DNA from: Bradyrhizobium diversitatis
Lineage (GTDB): Bacteria; Pseudomonadota; Alphaproteobacteria; Rhizobiales; Xanthobacteraceae
Length of the DNA stretch: 64,000 bases
Assembly (NCBI RefSeq): GCF_016031635.1
Contig: NZ_JACEGD010000012.1
Span: 238,044-302,043, forward strand
Direction: 5' to 3'
Every line of letters begins with the position of its first letter. Within the stretch, counting starts at the first letter, position 1. The notes under the pieces were generated by a model. The model did no database searches and was not told where the DNA came from. It saw only the letters and a program-made list of their open reading frames with translations. Below are positions 25,807 through 34,448 of this stretch, piece after piece. Both the position numbers and the translations under genes were made by a program.

Positions 25807-25950
25807 CTCCCTCCCCCGCGAGCGGGGGAGGGTCGGGGAGAGGGTGGCTCCTCAATCGAGAACCCCCAAGAGGAGGAAGCCCTCACCCGGCGCGCGGGAC
25901 GATGCTTCGCATCGCCCGGAGCGCCGACCTCTCCCGCAGGCGGGAGAGGT
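25807..25950. repeat. Intergenic repeat family A, copy 3, inside the peptide operon
   Basis: Opens with CTCCCTCCCCCGCGAGCGGGGGAGGG and closes with CTCTCCCGCAGGCGGGAGAGG. It lies between the DppB-type and DppC-type permease genes and ends 54 bp before the next start. Confidence 0.8.
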
Positions 25951-26004
25951 TAAGCGAGCCCGCGGCTTGCACCGATTGAAGCAATGCGCACCGGGAGCCG
26001 GCCG

Positions 26005-26907
26005 ATGAGCGACTTTCCGCTTCACGCCACCGCCGACGCCGCGCTGCAGGCCGCGCCGGCGACCAAGGCGCGCGGCTATTGGGCGACGGTCGGCCGCCGC
26101 ATCATGCGCGACAAGGTCAGCGTGGCCTGCGCGCTGGTGCTGCTGCTGATCTTCCTCTCCGCGGTCCTTGCGCCATGGCTGGGACTCGAAGATCCCTACA
26201 AGGGCTCGATGGTCCGCCGCCTGCGCCACATCGGCACGGCCGGCTATCCGCTCGGCACCGACGAACTCGGCCGCGACATGCTGGCGCGGCTGATCTACGG
26301 CGGCCGGCTGTCGCTGGTCATTGGCATCCTGCCCGTGATCCTCGCCTTCTGCATCGGCACCTCGCTCGGCATCATTGCCGGCTATGTCGGCGGCAAGCTC
26401 AACACCGCGATCATGCGCACGGTCGACGTGTTCTACGCCTTCCCGTCCGTGCTGCTGGCGATCGCGATTTCCGGCGCGCTCGGGGCCGGCATCCTCAATT
26501 CCATCGTGTCGTTGACCGTGGTGTTCGTGCCGCAGATCACCCGCGTCGCCGAGAGCGTCACGACGGGCGTGCGCAACATGGACTTCGTCGAGGCCGCGCG
26601 CGCCTCCGGCGCCGGGCCCTTCACCATCATGCGCGTGCACATCCTCGGCAACGTGCTCGGCGCGATCTTCGTCTATGCCACGAGCCTGATCTCGGTCTCG
26701 ATGATCCTGGCGGCCGGTCTCTCCTTCCTCGGTCTCGGCACAAAACCGCCGGAGCCGGAATGGGGCCTGATGCTGAACACGCTGCGGACCGCGATCTATG
26801 TCAACCCCTGGGTCGCCGCGCTTCCGGGCGCGATGATCTTCGCGGTCTCGATCTGCTTCAACCTGCTCTCGGACGGCCTGCGCAGCGCCATGGACATCAG
26901 GAACTAG
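26005..26907 (+). CDS. Peptide ABC transporter permease, DppC type
   Basis: A 300-residue permease with an N-terminal cytoplasmic extension before the first span (KVSVACALVLLLIFLSAVLAPWLG), the typical GTDELGRDMLARLIYGGRLSL block and the EAA loop FVEAARASGAGPFTIMRVHILGNV. ATG 26005 has GGGAG 7-11 bases upstream; an upstream ATG at 25984 is less well placed. Three bases separate its stop from the ATPase gene that follows. Confidence 0.92.
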   Translation: MSDFPLHATADAALQAAPATKARGYWATVGRRIMRDKVSVACALVLLLIFLSAVLAPWLGLEDPYKGSMVRRLRHIGTAGYPLGTDELGRDMLARLIYGGRLSLVIGILPVILAFCIGTSLGIIAGYVGGKLNTAIMRTVDVFYAFPSVLLAIAISGALGAGILNSIVSLTVVFVPQITRVAESVTTGVRNMDFVEAARASGAGPFTIMRVHILGNVLGAIFVYATSLISVSMILAAGLSFLGLGTKPPEPEWGLMLNTLRTAIYVNPWVAALPGAMIFAVSICFNLLSDGLRSAMDIRN

Positions 26908-26910
26908 ACC

Positions 26911-27972
26911 ATGAGCGAGAGCAGCACATCCGTCGAAATGCTGGAGCCGGTCGAGGACGTTGGCGGCGTCGCTCAGCCGCTGCTTCAGGTGAACGGCCTG
27001 ACGAAGCATTTCCCGGTGCGCGGTGGGCCGTTCGCCGCCAAGCGTACCGTGCGCGCCGTCGACAACGTCTCGTTCACCGTCGCCAAGGGCGAGACGGTCG
27101 GCATCGTCGGCGAATCCGGCTGCGGCAAGTCCACCACGGCGCGTCTCCTCATGCATCTGATGCCGCGCGATACCGGCGACATCATCTATGATGGCATGAC
27201 CGTCGGCCAATCGCTGAGCCTGCGCGAATTGCGCCGCGGCATGCAGATGGTGTTCCAGGACTCCTACGCCTCGCTCAATCCGCGCCTCACCATCGAGGAA
27301 TCGATCGCCTTCGGCCCCAAGGTGCACGGCATGGCCGACGCCGCGGCACGCGCGCTCGCGCGCGAGCTGCTCGGCAAGGTCGGCTTGCGTCCGGAAACCT
27401 TCGCCAACCGCTATCCGCACGAGATCTCCGGCGGCCAGCGCCAACGCGTCAATATCGCGCGGGCACTGGCGCTGTCGCCGCGGCTGGTGATCCTGGACGA
27501 AGCCGTCTCGGCGCTCGACAAATCCGTCGAGGCGCAGGTGCTCAACCTCCTGGCCGATCTCAAGCGCGAGTTCGGCCTGACCTATCTGTTCATCAGCCAC
27601 GACCTCAACGTGGTCCGCTACATCTCCGATCGCGTGCTGGTGATGTATCTCGGCGAGGTCGTCGAGCTCGGCCCGGTCGACCAGGTCTGGGACGCGCCTG
27701 CCCACCCCTACACGCGTGCCCTTCTCGCGGCGATGCCGTCGTCGGATCCCGACAAGCGTACCGAGACGCCGCCGATATCAGGCGATCCGCCCAATCCGAT
27801 CGATCCGCCCCCGGGCTGCCGCTTCCACACCCGTTGTCCGTTTGCGGAGCCGCTCTGCGCAAACGCGACACCAAAGCTCACCGCGCTCGATAGAATGGGC
27901 CACGAGGCCGCGTGCTACATGGCGATACCGGGTTCAGGCCATAGCCGCGCGCCCAGGGAGAAGACCGCATGA
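26911..27972 (+). CDS. Peptide ABC transporter ATPase, DppF/OppF type
   Basis: A 353-residue ATPase. Walker A GESGCGKSTT near residue 68, Q-loop MVFQDSYASLNPRLT, signature ISGGQRQRVNIARAL, Walker B LVILDEAVSALDKS. In Walker B the usual Glu-Pro is Glu-Ala, as in many OppF proteins. The C-terminal oligopeptide domain has the cysteine motif CRFHTRCPFAEPLC, a predicted Fe-S or metal site of this family. Its stop overlaps the next start (ATGA). Confidence 0.92.
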   Translation: MSESSTSVEMLEPVEDVGGVAQPLLQVNGLTKHFPVRGGPFAAKRTVRAVDNVSFTVAKGETVGIVGESGCGKSTTARLLMHLMPRDTGDIIYDGMTVGQSLSLRELRRGMQMVFQDSYASLNPRLTIEESIAFGPKVHGMADAAARALARELLGKVGLRPETFANRYPHEISGGQRQRVNIARALALSPRLVILDEAVSALDKSVEAQVLNLLADLKREFGLTYLFISHDLNVVRYISDRVLVMYLGEVVELGPVDQVWDAPAHPYTRALLAAMPSSDPDKRTETPPISGDPPNPIDPPPGCRFHTRCPFAEPLCANATPKLTALDRMGHEAACYMAIPGSGHSRAPREKTA

Positions 27973-28166
27973 CGAGACCGACACCGAAAGACATCAAGCC
28001 GATCGCGCTGGTTGCAGGCGTGCCCGTGGATGACGAGATCGCAACCCGCATTTCCAATGCCATCGGACCTGCCTTCGAGGGCTTCGCGGTCATCGCCGGC
28101 ACGCTGCCGTTCGACCTCGAGCCTGCCGGCTATGTGCTCGCGCAGACGCAGAAGGTGTCGAAATGA
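27969..28166 (+). CDS. AtzG/GatC-like small subunit (DUF4089-like) of the adjacent amidase
   Basis: A 65-residue protein whose start overlaps the ATPase stop by 4 bases and whose stop overlaps the amidase start by 4 bases, so translation is tightly coupled on both sides. The pattern AGVPVDDEIATRISNAIGPAFEGFAVIAGTLPFDLEPAGYVL matches by eye the AtzG layout (hydrophobic-G-hydrophobic-P, a long amphipathic helix, then L-P-hydrophobic and acidic residues before a terminal hydrophobic). AtzG is a GatC-like partner that binds and stabilises the amidase AtzE. The assignment rests on this by-eye alignment and on position. Confidence 0.75.
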   Translation: MTRPTPKDIKPIALVAGVPVDDEIATRISNAIGPAFEGFAVIAGTLPFDLEPAGYVLAQTQKVSK

Positions 28167-29578
28167 GCACCGAACCCGCATTGATGACGCTCACTGAGGT
28201 CGCGCGTGCGATCGCGACGAAGCAGCTGTCCTCGCATGAGGTGACGCGCGCGCTGTTGCATCGCATCGCGCAGTGGCAGCCGCACCTCAATGCCTTCATG
28301 TCGATCGAGGCGGAGGCTGCGTTGAAGGCGGCCGATGCAGCCGATGCCGAGCTTGCCAAGGGCAACGTCCGTGGTCCGCTGCACGGCGTGCCGCTCGCGC
28401 ACAAGGATATGTATTACGACGCGGGCCACGTCGCGACCTGTGGCTCGCTGATCCGCCGCGACTTCGTGCCGACCGTGACCTCCACGGCCCTGCAGCGGTT
28501 GAAGGACGCCGGCCAGGTCCGCCTCGGCACGCTGCATCTCGCCGAGTTCGCCTATGGGCCGACCGGGCACAACGCCCATTACGGCCCGGTGCGCAATCCC
28601 TGGAATGTCGCCCACATCACTGGCGGGTCGTCATCCGGCTCTGGCTCCGCGGTCGCCGCGCGCCTGACCTATGCGGCGCTCGGCTCGGATACCGGCGGCT
28701 CGATCCGCATGCCCGCGCATTTCTGCGGCGTCACCGGCCTCAAGACCACGGTGGGCCGCGTCAGCCGTGCCGGCGCGATGCCGCTGTCGCAATCGCTCGA
28801 CACCGTCGGCCCGCTGGCCCGCACTGCCGAGGACTGCGCGCTGTTGCTGGGGCTGATGGCCGGCCCCGATCCCGCCGATTCGACCTGTAGCCACGAGCCG
28901 CTGTCGGACTACGTCGGGGCGACGAAAGGCGCGCTGAAGGGCCTCAAGATCGGCGTGCCGGTCTCCTTCTATGTCGACGATCTCGACAGCGAGGTTGCGC
29001 GCGTGCTGGACGAGACCATCGCGGTGCTCAAGCGCGAGGGTGCCGACATCGTCAAGGTCGAACTGCCGGACCAGCGGCAATTGTCCTCGGCGAGCCAGCT
29101 CGTGCTCGCCGCGGAAGCCGCCGCCTTCCACAAGCGCTGGATGATCGAGCGTCCGCAGGATTATGGCCCGCAGGTCCTGATGCGGCTCCAGAACGGCCTC
29201 GCCGTTCCCGCCATCACCTATCTCGAAGCGATGCGCTGGCGCGGGCCGGCGCTCGCCGCGCACAACGCGGCGACATCAGGCGTCGATGCGGTGATCGCGC
29301 CAGCCTCGCCGGTGCCGGCGCCGACGATCGAGGAGAGCGATGTCGGCGGCGGCCCGAGCGCGCCGGCCATGGTGCAGCGGCTGACGCTGTTCACCCGCCC
29401 GGTGAACTTCCTCGGCCTGCCCTCGCTCACCGTGCCCTCCGGCTTCACCCGAAGCGGCTTGCCCGTCGGCATGCAGCTGATCGGTCGCTCCTTCGACGAA
29501 GCGACCTTGCTCACCATCGGCGCGGCCTTCCAGCGCGCCACCGACTATCACGATCGATTACCGAAACTGCCGTCATGA
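28163..29578 (+). CDS. Amidase (amidase-signature family, AtzE/GatA-like)
   Basis: A 471-residue amidase-signature hydrolase. The Ser-cisSer-Lys triad is visible: Lys in LAHKDMYYDAG near residue 79, cis-Ser in GGSSSGSGSAVAA near 155 and nucleophilic Ser in GSDTGGSIRMPA near 178. It cleaves a C-N amide bond in the cytoplasm. Placed between two ATPase genes of a peptide transporter and coupled to a GatC/AtzG-like subunit, it probably hydrolyses the imported compound. The substrate is not known; a biuret-, peptide- or amide-like compound is possible. Confidence 0.92.
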   Translation: MSTEPALMTLTEVARAIATKQLSSHEVTRALLHRIAQWQPHLNAFMSIEAEAALKAADAADAELAKGNVRGPLHGVPLAHKDMYYDAGHVATCGSLIRRDFVPTVTSTALQRLKDAGQVRLGTLHLAEFAYGPTGHNAHYGPVRNPWNVAHITGGSSSGSGSAVAARLTYAALGSDTGGSIRMPAHFCGVTGLKTTVGRVSRAGAMPLSQSLDTVGPLARTAEDCALLLGLMAGPDPADSTCSHEPLSDYVGATKGALKGLKIGVPVSFYVDDLDSEVARVLDETIAVLKREGADIVKVELPDQRQLSSASQLVLAAEAAAFHKRWMIERPQDYGPQVLMRLQNGLAVPAITYLEAMRWRGPALAAHNAATSGVDAVIAPASPVPAPTIEESDVGGGPSAPAMVQRLTLFTRPVNFLGLPSLTVPSGFTRSGLPVGMQLIGRSFDEATLLTIGAAFQRATDYHDRLPKLPS

Positions 29579-30552
29579 CAAAGCTCATCGAGATCTCAGG
29601 CCTCAGCATCCGCTTCACCGGCGAGCGCACGGTCTATGCCGTGAACGATCTCAGCCTCTCGCTCGGCAACAGCGAGGTGCTGGGCCTGCTCGGCGAGTCC
29701 GGTTCGGGCAAGAGCGTGACACTGCGTGCGCTGATGCGGCTGCTGCCGAAGAAGCGCACGCAGATCACGGGCACGGTCAACGTGCTGGGCCGCGACGTGC
29801 TCGCCATGAACGACGAGGAGCTGTCGTCGTTTCGCGGCCAGACCGTGTCGATGATCTTCCAGGAGCCGGCGCTCGCGCTCGATCCGGTCTACACCATCGG
29901 CGCGCAGATCGCCGAAAGCGTGGTGCGCCACGAAGGCAAGAGTTTCGCGGAAGGAAGGGCGCGGGCGCTCGAGATGCTCGAGGTCGTGCGCATCCCCTCG
30001 GCCAAACGAAGGCTCGACGCCTATCCGCACGAGATGTCGGGTGGCATGCGTCAGCGCGCGATGATCGCGCTCGCGCTCGCCTGCCGTCCCAAGATCCTGC
30101 TGGCGGACGAGCCGACCACCGCGCTCGATGCCACCGTGCAGATCCAGATCCTGCTCTTGCTGCGCGAGCTGCAGCGCGAGTTCGGCATGTCCGTCATCTT
30201 CGTCACCCACGACATCGGCGTCGCCATCGAGATCTGCGACCGCGTCGCGGTGATGTATGCCGGCCAGATCGTGGAGCAGGGCACGCTTCGCGACATCGTC
30301 CGCTCGCCCGTGCATCCCTACGCCAAGGGCCTGCTCGCCTCGACCATCCACGGCGCCAAGCGCGGCGCCCGCCTGGAGACCATTCCCGGCACTCCGCCCT
30401 CGCTGGCGGAGAAGCCGCACAACTGCTCCTTCGCTCCCCGCTGCAAGCTCGCAGAGCCGCGCTGCCTGGAGCAATTGCCTGGGAATGTCGAGGTCGGACC
30501 GGGCAGGGCGGCGAGATGCGTGCTGGCGGAGCCGGTCACCGTGGTGTCATAG
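29575..30552 (+). CDS. Peptide ABC transporter ATPase, DppD/OppD type
   Basis: A 325-residue ATPase with Walker A GESGSGKSVTLRA, Q-loop MIFQEPALALDPVYTIG, signature MSGGMRQRAMIALAL, Walker B ILLADEPTTALDATVQ and the C-terminal cysteine motif CSFAPRCKLAEPRC. It starts 4 bases inside the end of the amidase gene (ATGA). It is the last gene of the operon, and no clear terminator follows. It completes the two-ATPase set of a Dpp/Opp system. Confidence 0.92.
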   Translation: MTKLIEISGLSIRFTGERTVYAVNDLSLSLGNSEVLGLLGESGSGKSVTLRALMRLLPKKRTQITGTVNVLGRDVLAMNDEELSSFRGQTVSMIFQEPALALDPVYTIGAQIAESVVRHEGKSFAEGRARALEMLEVVRIPSAKRRLDAYPHEMSGGMRQRAMIALALACRPKILLADEPTTALDATVQIQILLLLRELQREFGMSVIFVTHDIGVAIEICDRVAVMYAGQIVEQGTLRDIVRSPVHPYAKGLLASTIHGAKRGARLETIPGTPPSLAEKPHNCSFAPRCKLAEPRCLEQLPGNVEVGPGRAARCVLAEPVTVVS

Positions 30553-31045
30553 TCCCGGATGAGTTGGGCCAGGTGCGCGAGCCTTGCCGCCAGTATTCAC
30601 ACCTATTCATCCCGGTTCGCGTTCCGCCATCGGCGCCGTCATTCTGCTGGTCGTCGTGCGCCTGGTGCGTGGCGGGGGCAGGTTCTAGGCACGATCCGGA
30701 AAAGTGCGCAGCGGTTTTCCGAAAAGATCATGCTTAAACAACAAGCTAAAGCGCGATGACGATTCATCCTGATCGCATCGCGCTTTAGCCCCGCATTCGG
30801 CGGCGGGAACTTCCAGCCCCGCCGTTTTCCCGGAAGAGACTGAAAGCCTGCAAGAAAAAGCCGCAAGCCTGTGAAATTCCGGACTTGCGCGGGGGGGCAT
30901 CAGGGGTAGATGTGGCCTCATCAGGGCTCTGGATGAGCTTGGCTGCGTTGGACGCCGGGCAAACATGATGTTAATCCGGGGCAAGTACCCTGAATTGCCC
31001 GTGAAATCAGGGGCTTTGCCCCCTTAGTCGAAAGAGATCAGACTG
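30553..31045. other. Gap before the type I secretion genes
   Basis: 493 bp without a supportable gene. It contains a repeat (30690-30788), a GC-rich stretch, and presumably the promoter of the secretion operon, though no convincing -35/-10 pair was found. Confidence 0.5.
30690..30788. repeat. Intergenic mosaic repeat (family F, copy 2)
   Basis: CCGGAAAAGTGCGCAGCGG..TTTTCCG is followed by a second inverted pair, TAAAGCGCGATG and CATCGCGCTTTA, around a short loop. The first half matches the core of the copy at 10048; the second half is a separate module, so the element is a mosaic. Confidence 0.7.
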
Positions 31046-32794
31046 ATGGCAGCCATCCCTGGCGTCCGCCGTTCGGAGCTCGGTGACGCCTTGCGCGCTT
31101 GTCGCACGGCATTCATCGGCGTCGGCTTGATGAGCTGCATGATCAACCTGCTCTATCTGACCGGGTCGATCTTCATGCTGGAGGTCTACGACCGGGTGCT
31201 GCCGAGCCGCAGCATCCCGACCCTGGTCGGCCTCATCATCCTCGCCAGCTTCCTCTACATGGCGCAGGGCGTGCTCGACATGATTCGCAACCGCATCCTG
31301 GGCCGGATCGGTACGTCGCTCGACGAGGCCCTCAACAAGCGCGTGTTCGACACCATCGTGCGCCTGCCGCTTCTGGTCGGCAGCCGCAACGAGGGCCTCC
31401 AGCCGCTGCGCGATCTTGACAACGTCCGTTCCTTCCTCGGCGGCATGGGCCCGAGCGCGTTCTTCGATCTGCCCTGGCTGCCGCTTTATCTCGCCATCTG
31501 CTTCGCCTTCCACGTCCTGATCGGCGTCACCGCGCTGGTCGGCGCCATCATCCTGGTCGGCCTGACGCTGGTCACCGAGTTCATGTCCCGCCAGCCGGCG
31601 AAGGAGGCGATGGGCCTCGCCGCCCAGCGCAACGATCTCGCCCAGGCCAGCCGCCGCAACGCCGAGGTGATGGTGTCGATGGGCATGGCCGGACGGATGA
31701 ACCAGCGCTGGAGCGAGGCCAACGAAAAATATCTCGCCGGCAATCAGCGTGCGAGCGACGTCGCCGGCGGTCTCGGCGCGATCGCAAAGGTACTGCGGAT
31801 GATGCTGCAATCGGCCGTGCTCGCGGTCGGCGCCTATCTCGTCATCCACCAGGAGGCGACGGCCGGCATCATCATCGCCGGCTCGATCCTCTCCGCCCGC
31901 GCGCTCGCTCCGGTCGATCTCGCCATCGCGCATTGGAAATCCTTCGTCGCCGCACGCCAGAGCTGGCACCGCCTCACCCGCCTGCTGGAGCAGATGCCGG
32001 CGCAGGCGATGCCGACCCAGTTGCAGGCGCCGACCAGCCGGCTCTCGGTCGAAGGCGTCGCCATGGTGCCTCCCGGCGATCAGCGGCTCGTGGTGCAGGA
32101 CGTCACCTTCGCGCTCGCCGCAGGCAACGGCCTCGGCGTGATCGGCCCGAGCGGCTCCGGCAAGTCGTCATTGATCCGCGCGCTGGTCGGGGTCTGGCAG
32201 CCGGTGCGCGGCAAGGTACGGCTCGACGGCGCGGCGCTCGATCAGTGGTCGAGCGACGCGCTCGGCCGCCACATCGGCTATCTGCCGCAGGACGTCGAAT
32301 TGTTCGGCGGCACCATCGCGCAGAACATCAGCCGGTTCGATCCTGAGGCGACCTCCGAGGACATCATCGCGGCTGCGAAAGAAGCCGGCGTGCATGATAT
32401 GATCATCAAGATGCGCGAGGGTTACAATACCCAGGTGGGCGAGCAGGGCGCAGCGCTCTCCGCGGGCCAGGCGCAGCGCGTGGCGCTGGCGCGCGCGCTC
32501 TACGGCAGGCCGTTCCTGGTCGTGCTCGACGAGCCCAACTCCAACCTCGACACCGAAGGCGACGAGGCGCTGACCCGCGCCATCCGTGCCGCGCGCGAAC
32601 GCGGTGCCATCGTCGTCGTGGTGGCGCACCGCCCGATCGGCGTCGAGGCGGTCGACCAGATCCTGGTTCTGCGCGACGGCCGCATGCAGGCGTTCGGCCC
32701 CAAGGAGCAGGTGCTCGCCCAGGTGCTGCAGCCGCGCGCGACGCCGCCGGCACCGATCAAGATCGTCAGCGAAGGCGGAGTGGCCAAATCATGA
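31046..32794 (+). CDS. Type I secretion ABC transporter (PrtD/AprD-like permease-ATPase)
   Basis: A 582-residue half-transporter with membrane domain (about 20-300, beginning ACRTAFIGVGLMSCMINLLYLTGSIFMLEVYDRVLPS, the PrtD-type opening) and nucleotide-binding domain (about 335-570). Walker A GPSGSGKSS near residue 367, signature LSAGQAQRVALARAL near 471, Walker B LVVLDEPNSNLD. It lacks an N-terminal C39 peptidase, so cargo would carry an uncleaved C-terminal signal. With the HlyD protein downstream it forms the inner-membrane part of a type I secretion system. The outer-membrane TolC partner is not in the window. The FecR/VCBS exoprotein at 14.1-18.6 kb is a possible client. Confidence 0.93.
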   Translation: MAAIPGVRRSELGDALRACRTAFIGVGLMSCMINLLYLTGSIFMLEVYDRVLPSRSIPTLVGLIILASFLYMAQGVLDMIRNRILGRIGTSLDEALNKRVFDTIVRLPLLVGSRNEGLQPLRDLDNVRSFLGGMGPSAFFDLPWLPLYLAICFAFHVLIGVTALVGAIILVGLTLVTEFMSRQPAKEAMGLAAQRNDLAQASRRNAEVMVSMGMAGRMNQRWSEANEKYLAGNQRASDVAGGLGAIAKVLRMMLQSAVLAVGAYLVIHQEATAGIIIAGSILSARALAPVDLAIAHWKSFVAARQSWHRLTRLLEQMPAQAMPTQLQAPTSRLSVEGVAMVPPGDQRLVVQDVTFALAAGNGLGVIGPSGSGKSSLIRALVGVWQPVRGKVRLDGAALDQWSSDALGRHIGYLPQDVELFGGTIAQNISRFDPEATSEDIIAAAKEAGVHDMIIKMREGYNTQVGEQGAALSAGQAQRVALARALYGRPFLVVLDEPNSNLDTEGDEALTRAIRAARERGAIVVVVAHRPIGVEAVDQILVLRDGRMQAFGPKEQVLAQVLQPRATPPAPIKIVSEGGVAKS

Positions 32795-32814
32795 GGCTGC
32801 GATCACTGGTTTAT

Positions 32815-32949
32815 CCTCTCCCTCTCCCCGCTTGCGGGGAGAGGGTCGGGGTGAGGGGGAGTCTCGACAGGGGAGGTGAGAGTTGGACTCGTGGAGAGTC
32901 CCCCTCACCCGATCGCTGCGCGATCCTCTCCCCGCAGGCGGGGAGAGGT
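32815..32949. repeat. Intergenic repeat family A, copy 4, inside the type I secretion operon
   Basis: CCTCTCCCCGCTTGCGGGGAGAGG opens it and CCTCTCCCCGCAGGCGGGGAGAGG closes it. It separates the ATPase and HlyD genes, and its terminal GGGGAGAGGTGAAAG directly precedes the HlyD ATG. Confidence 0.82.
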
Positions 32950-32954
32950 GAAAG

Positions 32955-34289
32955 ATGAGCACGTTGGCTATCGGCGGAACGAAGCCCCCCGCCAAGAAGA
33001 CTGTAGGTGATTCCATCAGGTTTCATCTGGTCCTCGGCCTCGTCATCGTGCTGGTCCTGGTCGTCGGACTCGGCGGCTGGGCGTCGACCGTGCTGATCTC
33101 GGGCGCGCTGATCGCACCGGGGCAGATCGTGGTCGAATCGAACGTCAAGAAGGTGCAGCATCCGACCGGCGGCGTGGTCGGCGAGGTGCGCGCCCGCGAC
33201 GGCGATCGGGTCAAGGCCGGCGACATCGTGGTGCGGCTCGACGACACCGTGACCAAGGCCAACCTTGCCATCGTCACCAAGAATCTCGACGCCGCGCAGG
33301 CGCGCGCGGCGCGACTCCAGGCCGAGCAGCGCGGACTCGACAGCATCGAGTTTCCGCAAACGCTGCTCGAGCGTACCAGCGATCCCGACGTCAAGGTGCT
33401 GCTCTCGGCCGAAACCAAGCTGTTCGACGTTCGCGTCAACGGCCGCACCGGGCAGAAGGCGCAGCTGCGCGAGCGCATCACGCAGCTCAACGAGGAAATC
33501 TCCGGTCTCAGCGCCCAGGAGAAGGCCAAGGACCAGGAGATCGCGCTGGTGCAGAACGAGCTCACCGGCGTGCGCGAGCTCTACGAAAAGCGCCTGGTGC
33601 AGATCTCGCGCCTGACCCAGCTCGAACGCGACTCGGCGCGTCTCAACGGCGAGCGCGCGCAGTACATCGCCTCGCGCGCCCAGGCCAAGGGCAAGATCAC
33701 CGAGACCGAGCTCCAGATCATCCAGATCGACAAGGACGTGGTCAGCGAGGTCTCCAAGGACCTGCGCGAGACCAACGACAAGATCGGCGAGCTGATCGAG
33801 CGCAAGGTCGCTGCCGAAGACCAGCTCCGCCGCATCGACATCCGCGCGCCGCAGGACGGCATGGTGCTGCAATCGACCGTGCATACCGTCGGCGGCGTCG
33901 TCACGGCCGGCGATACCTTGATGCTGATCGTGCCGCAGACCGACGATCTCCAGGTCGAGGCCAAGGTCAATCCGGTCGACATCGACAAGCTCCAGATCGG
34001 CCAGAAGACGCTGCTGCGCCTCTCCGCGTTCAACCAGCGCACCACGCCGGAGCTCAACGGCGTCGTCAGCCGCGTCTCGCCCGACGTCACGACCGACCAG
34101 CGCACCGGCCAGGGCTACTACACCATCCGCGTCTCGATGCCCCCGGAAGAGATCGCCCGGCTCGGCGACGTCAAGATGATCCCCGGCATGCCCGTGGAAG
34201 CCTTCGTCCAGACCGGCGACCGCACCATGCTGTCCTATCTGATGAAGCCGCTGCACGACCAGCTGATGCGCGCCTTCCGGGAGAAGTGA
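32955..34289 (+). CDS. HlyD-family type I secretion membrane fusion protein
   Basis: A 444-residue periplasmic adaptor: a single membrane anchor at about 25-48, a lipoyl-like segment (HPTGGVVGEVRARDGDRVKAGDIVVRLDDT near 70), a long coiled-coil hairpin of about 95-285, the second lipoyl half (IRAPQDGMVLQSTVHTVGGVV) and a beta-barrel ending PGMPVEAFVQTGDRTMLSYLMKPL, the HlyD/PrtE signature near the C-terminus. The Shine-Dalgarno sequence (GGGGAGAGG) is the end of a dispersed repeat. It would bridge the ATPase to an outer-membrane channel encoded elsewhere. Confidence 0.93.
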   Translation: MSTLAIGGTKPPAKKTVGDSIRFHLVLGLVIVLVLVVGLGGWASTVLISGALIAPGQIVVESNVKKVQHPTGGVVGEVRARDGDRVKAGDIVVRLDDTVTKANLAIVTKNLDAAQARAARLQAEQRGLDSIEFPQTLLERTSDPDVKVLLSAETKLFDVRVNGRTGQKAQLRERITQLNEEISGLSAQEKAKDQEIALVQNELTGVRELYEKRLVQISRLTQLERDSARLNGERAQYIASRAQAKGKITETELQIIQIDKDVVSEVSKDLRETNDKIGELIERKVAAEDQLRRIDIRAPQDGMVLQSTVHTVGGVVTAGDTLMLIVPQTDDLQVEAKVNPVDIDKLQIGQKTLLRLSAFNQRTTPELNGVVSRVSPDVTTDQRTGQGYYTIRVSMPPEEIARLGDVKMIPGMPVEAFVQTGDRTMLSYLMKPLHDQLMRAFREK

Positions 34290-34311
34290 CGCGCGAACGC
34301 GCGTCATCTTT

Positions 34312-34392
34312 CGTCATTGCTAGCGTAGCGAAGCAATCCAGATTGTCTCCGCGGTGGGATTTCTGGATTGCTTCGCTACGCTCGCAATGACG
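34312..34392. repeat. Intergenic long hairpin (family B, copy 1)
   Basis: CGTCATTGCTAGCGTAGCG..AATCCAGA pairs with TCTGGATT..CGCTACGCTCGCAATGACG over about 31 bp with one mismatch. It follows the HlyD gene by 22 bp and could act as a terminator. Copies at 44448 and 48453. Confidence 0.8.
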
Positions 34393-34448
34393 ACTTGGCT
34401 ACGATCCTGCTATAGTGCGCTTGTTTCAAGCAAAGCGGCGGTCGAACC

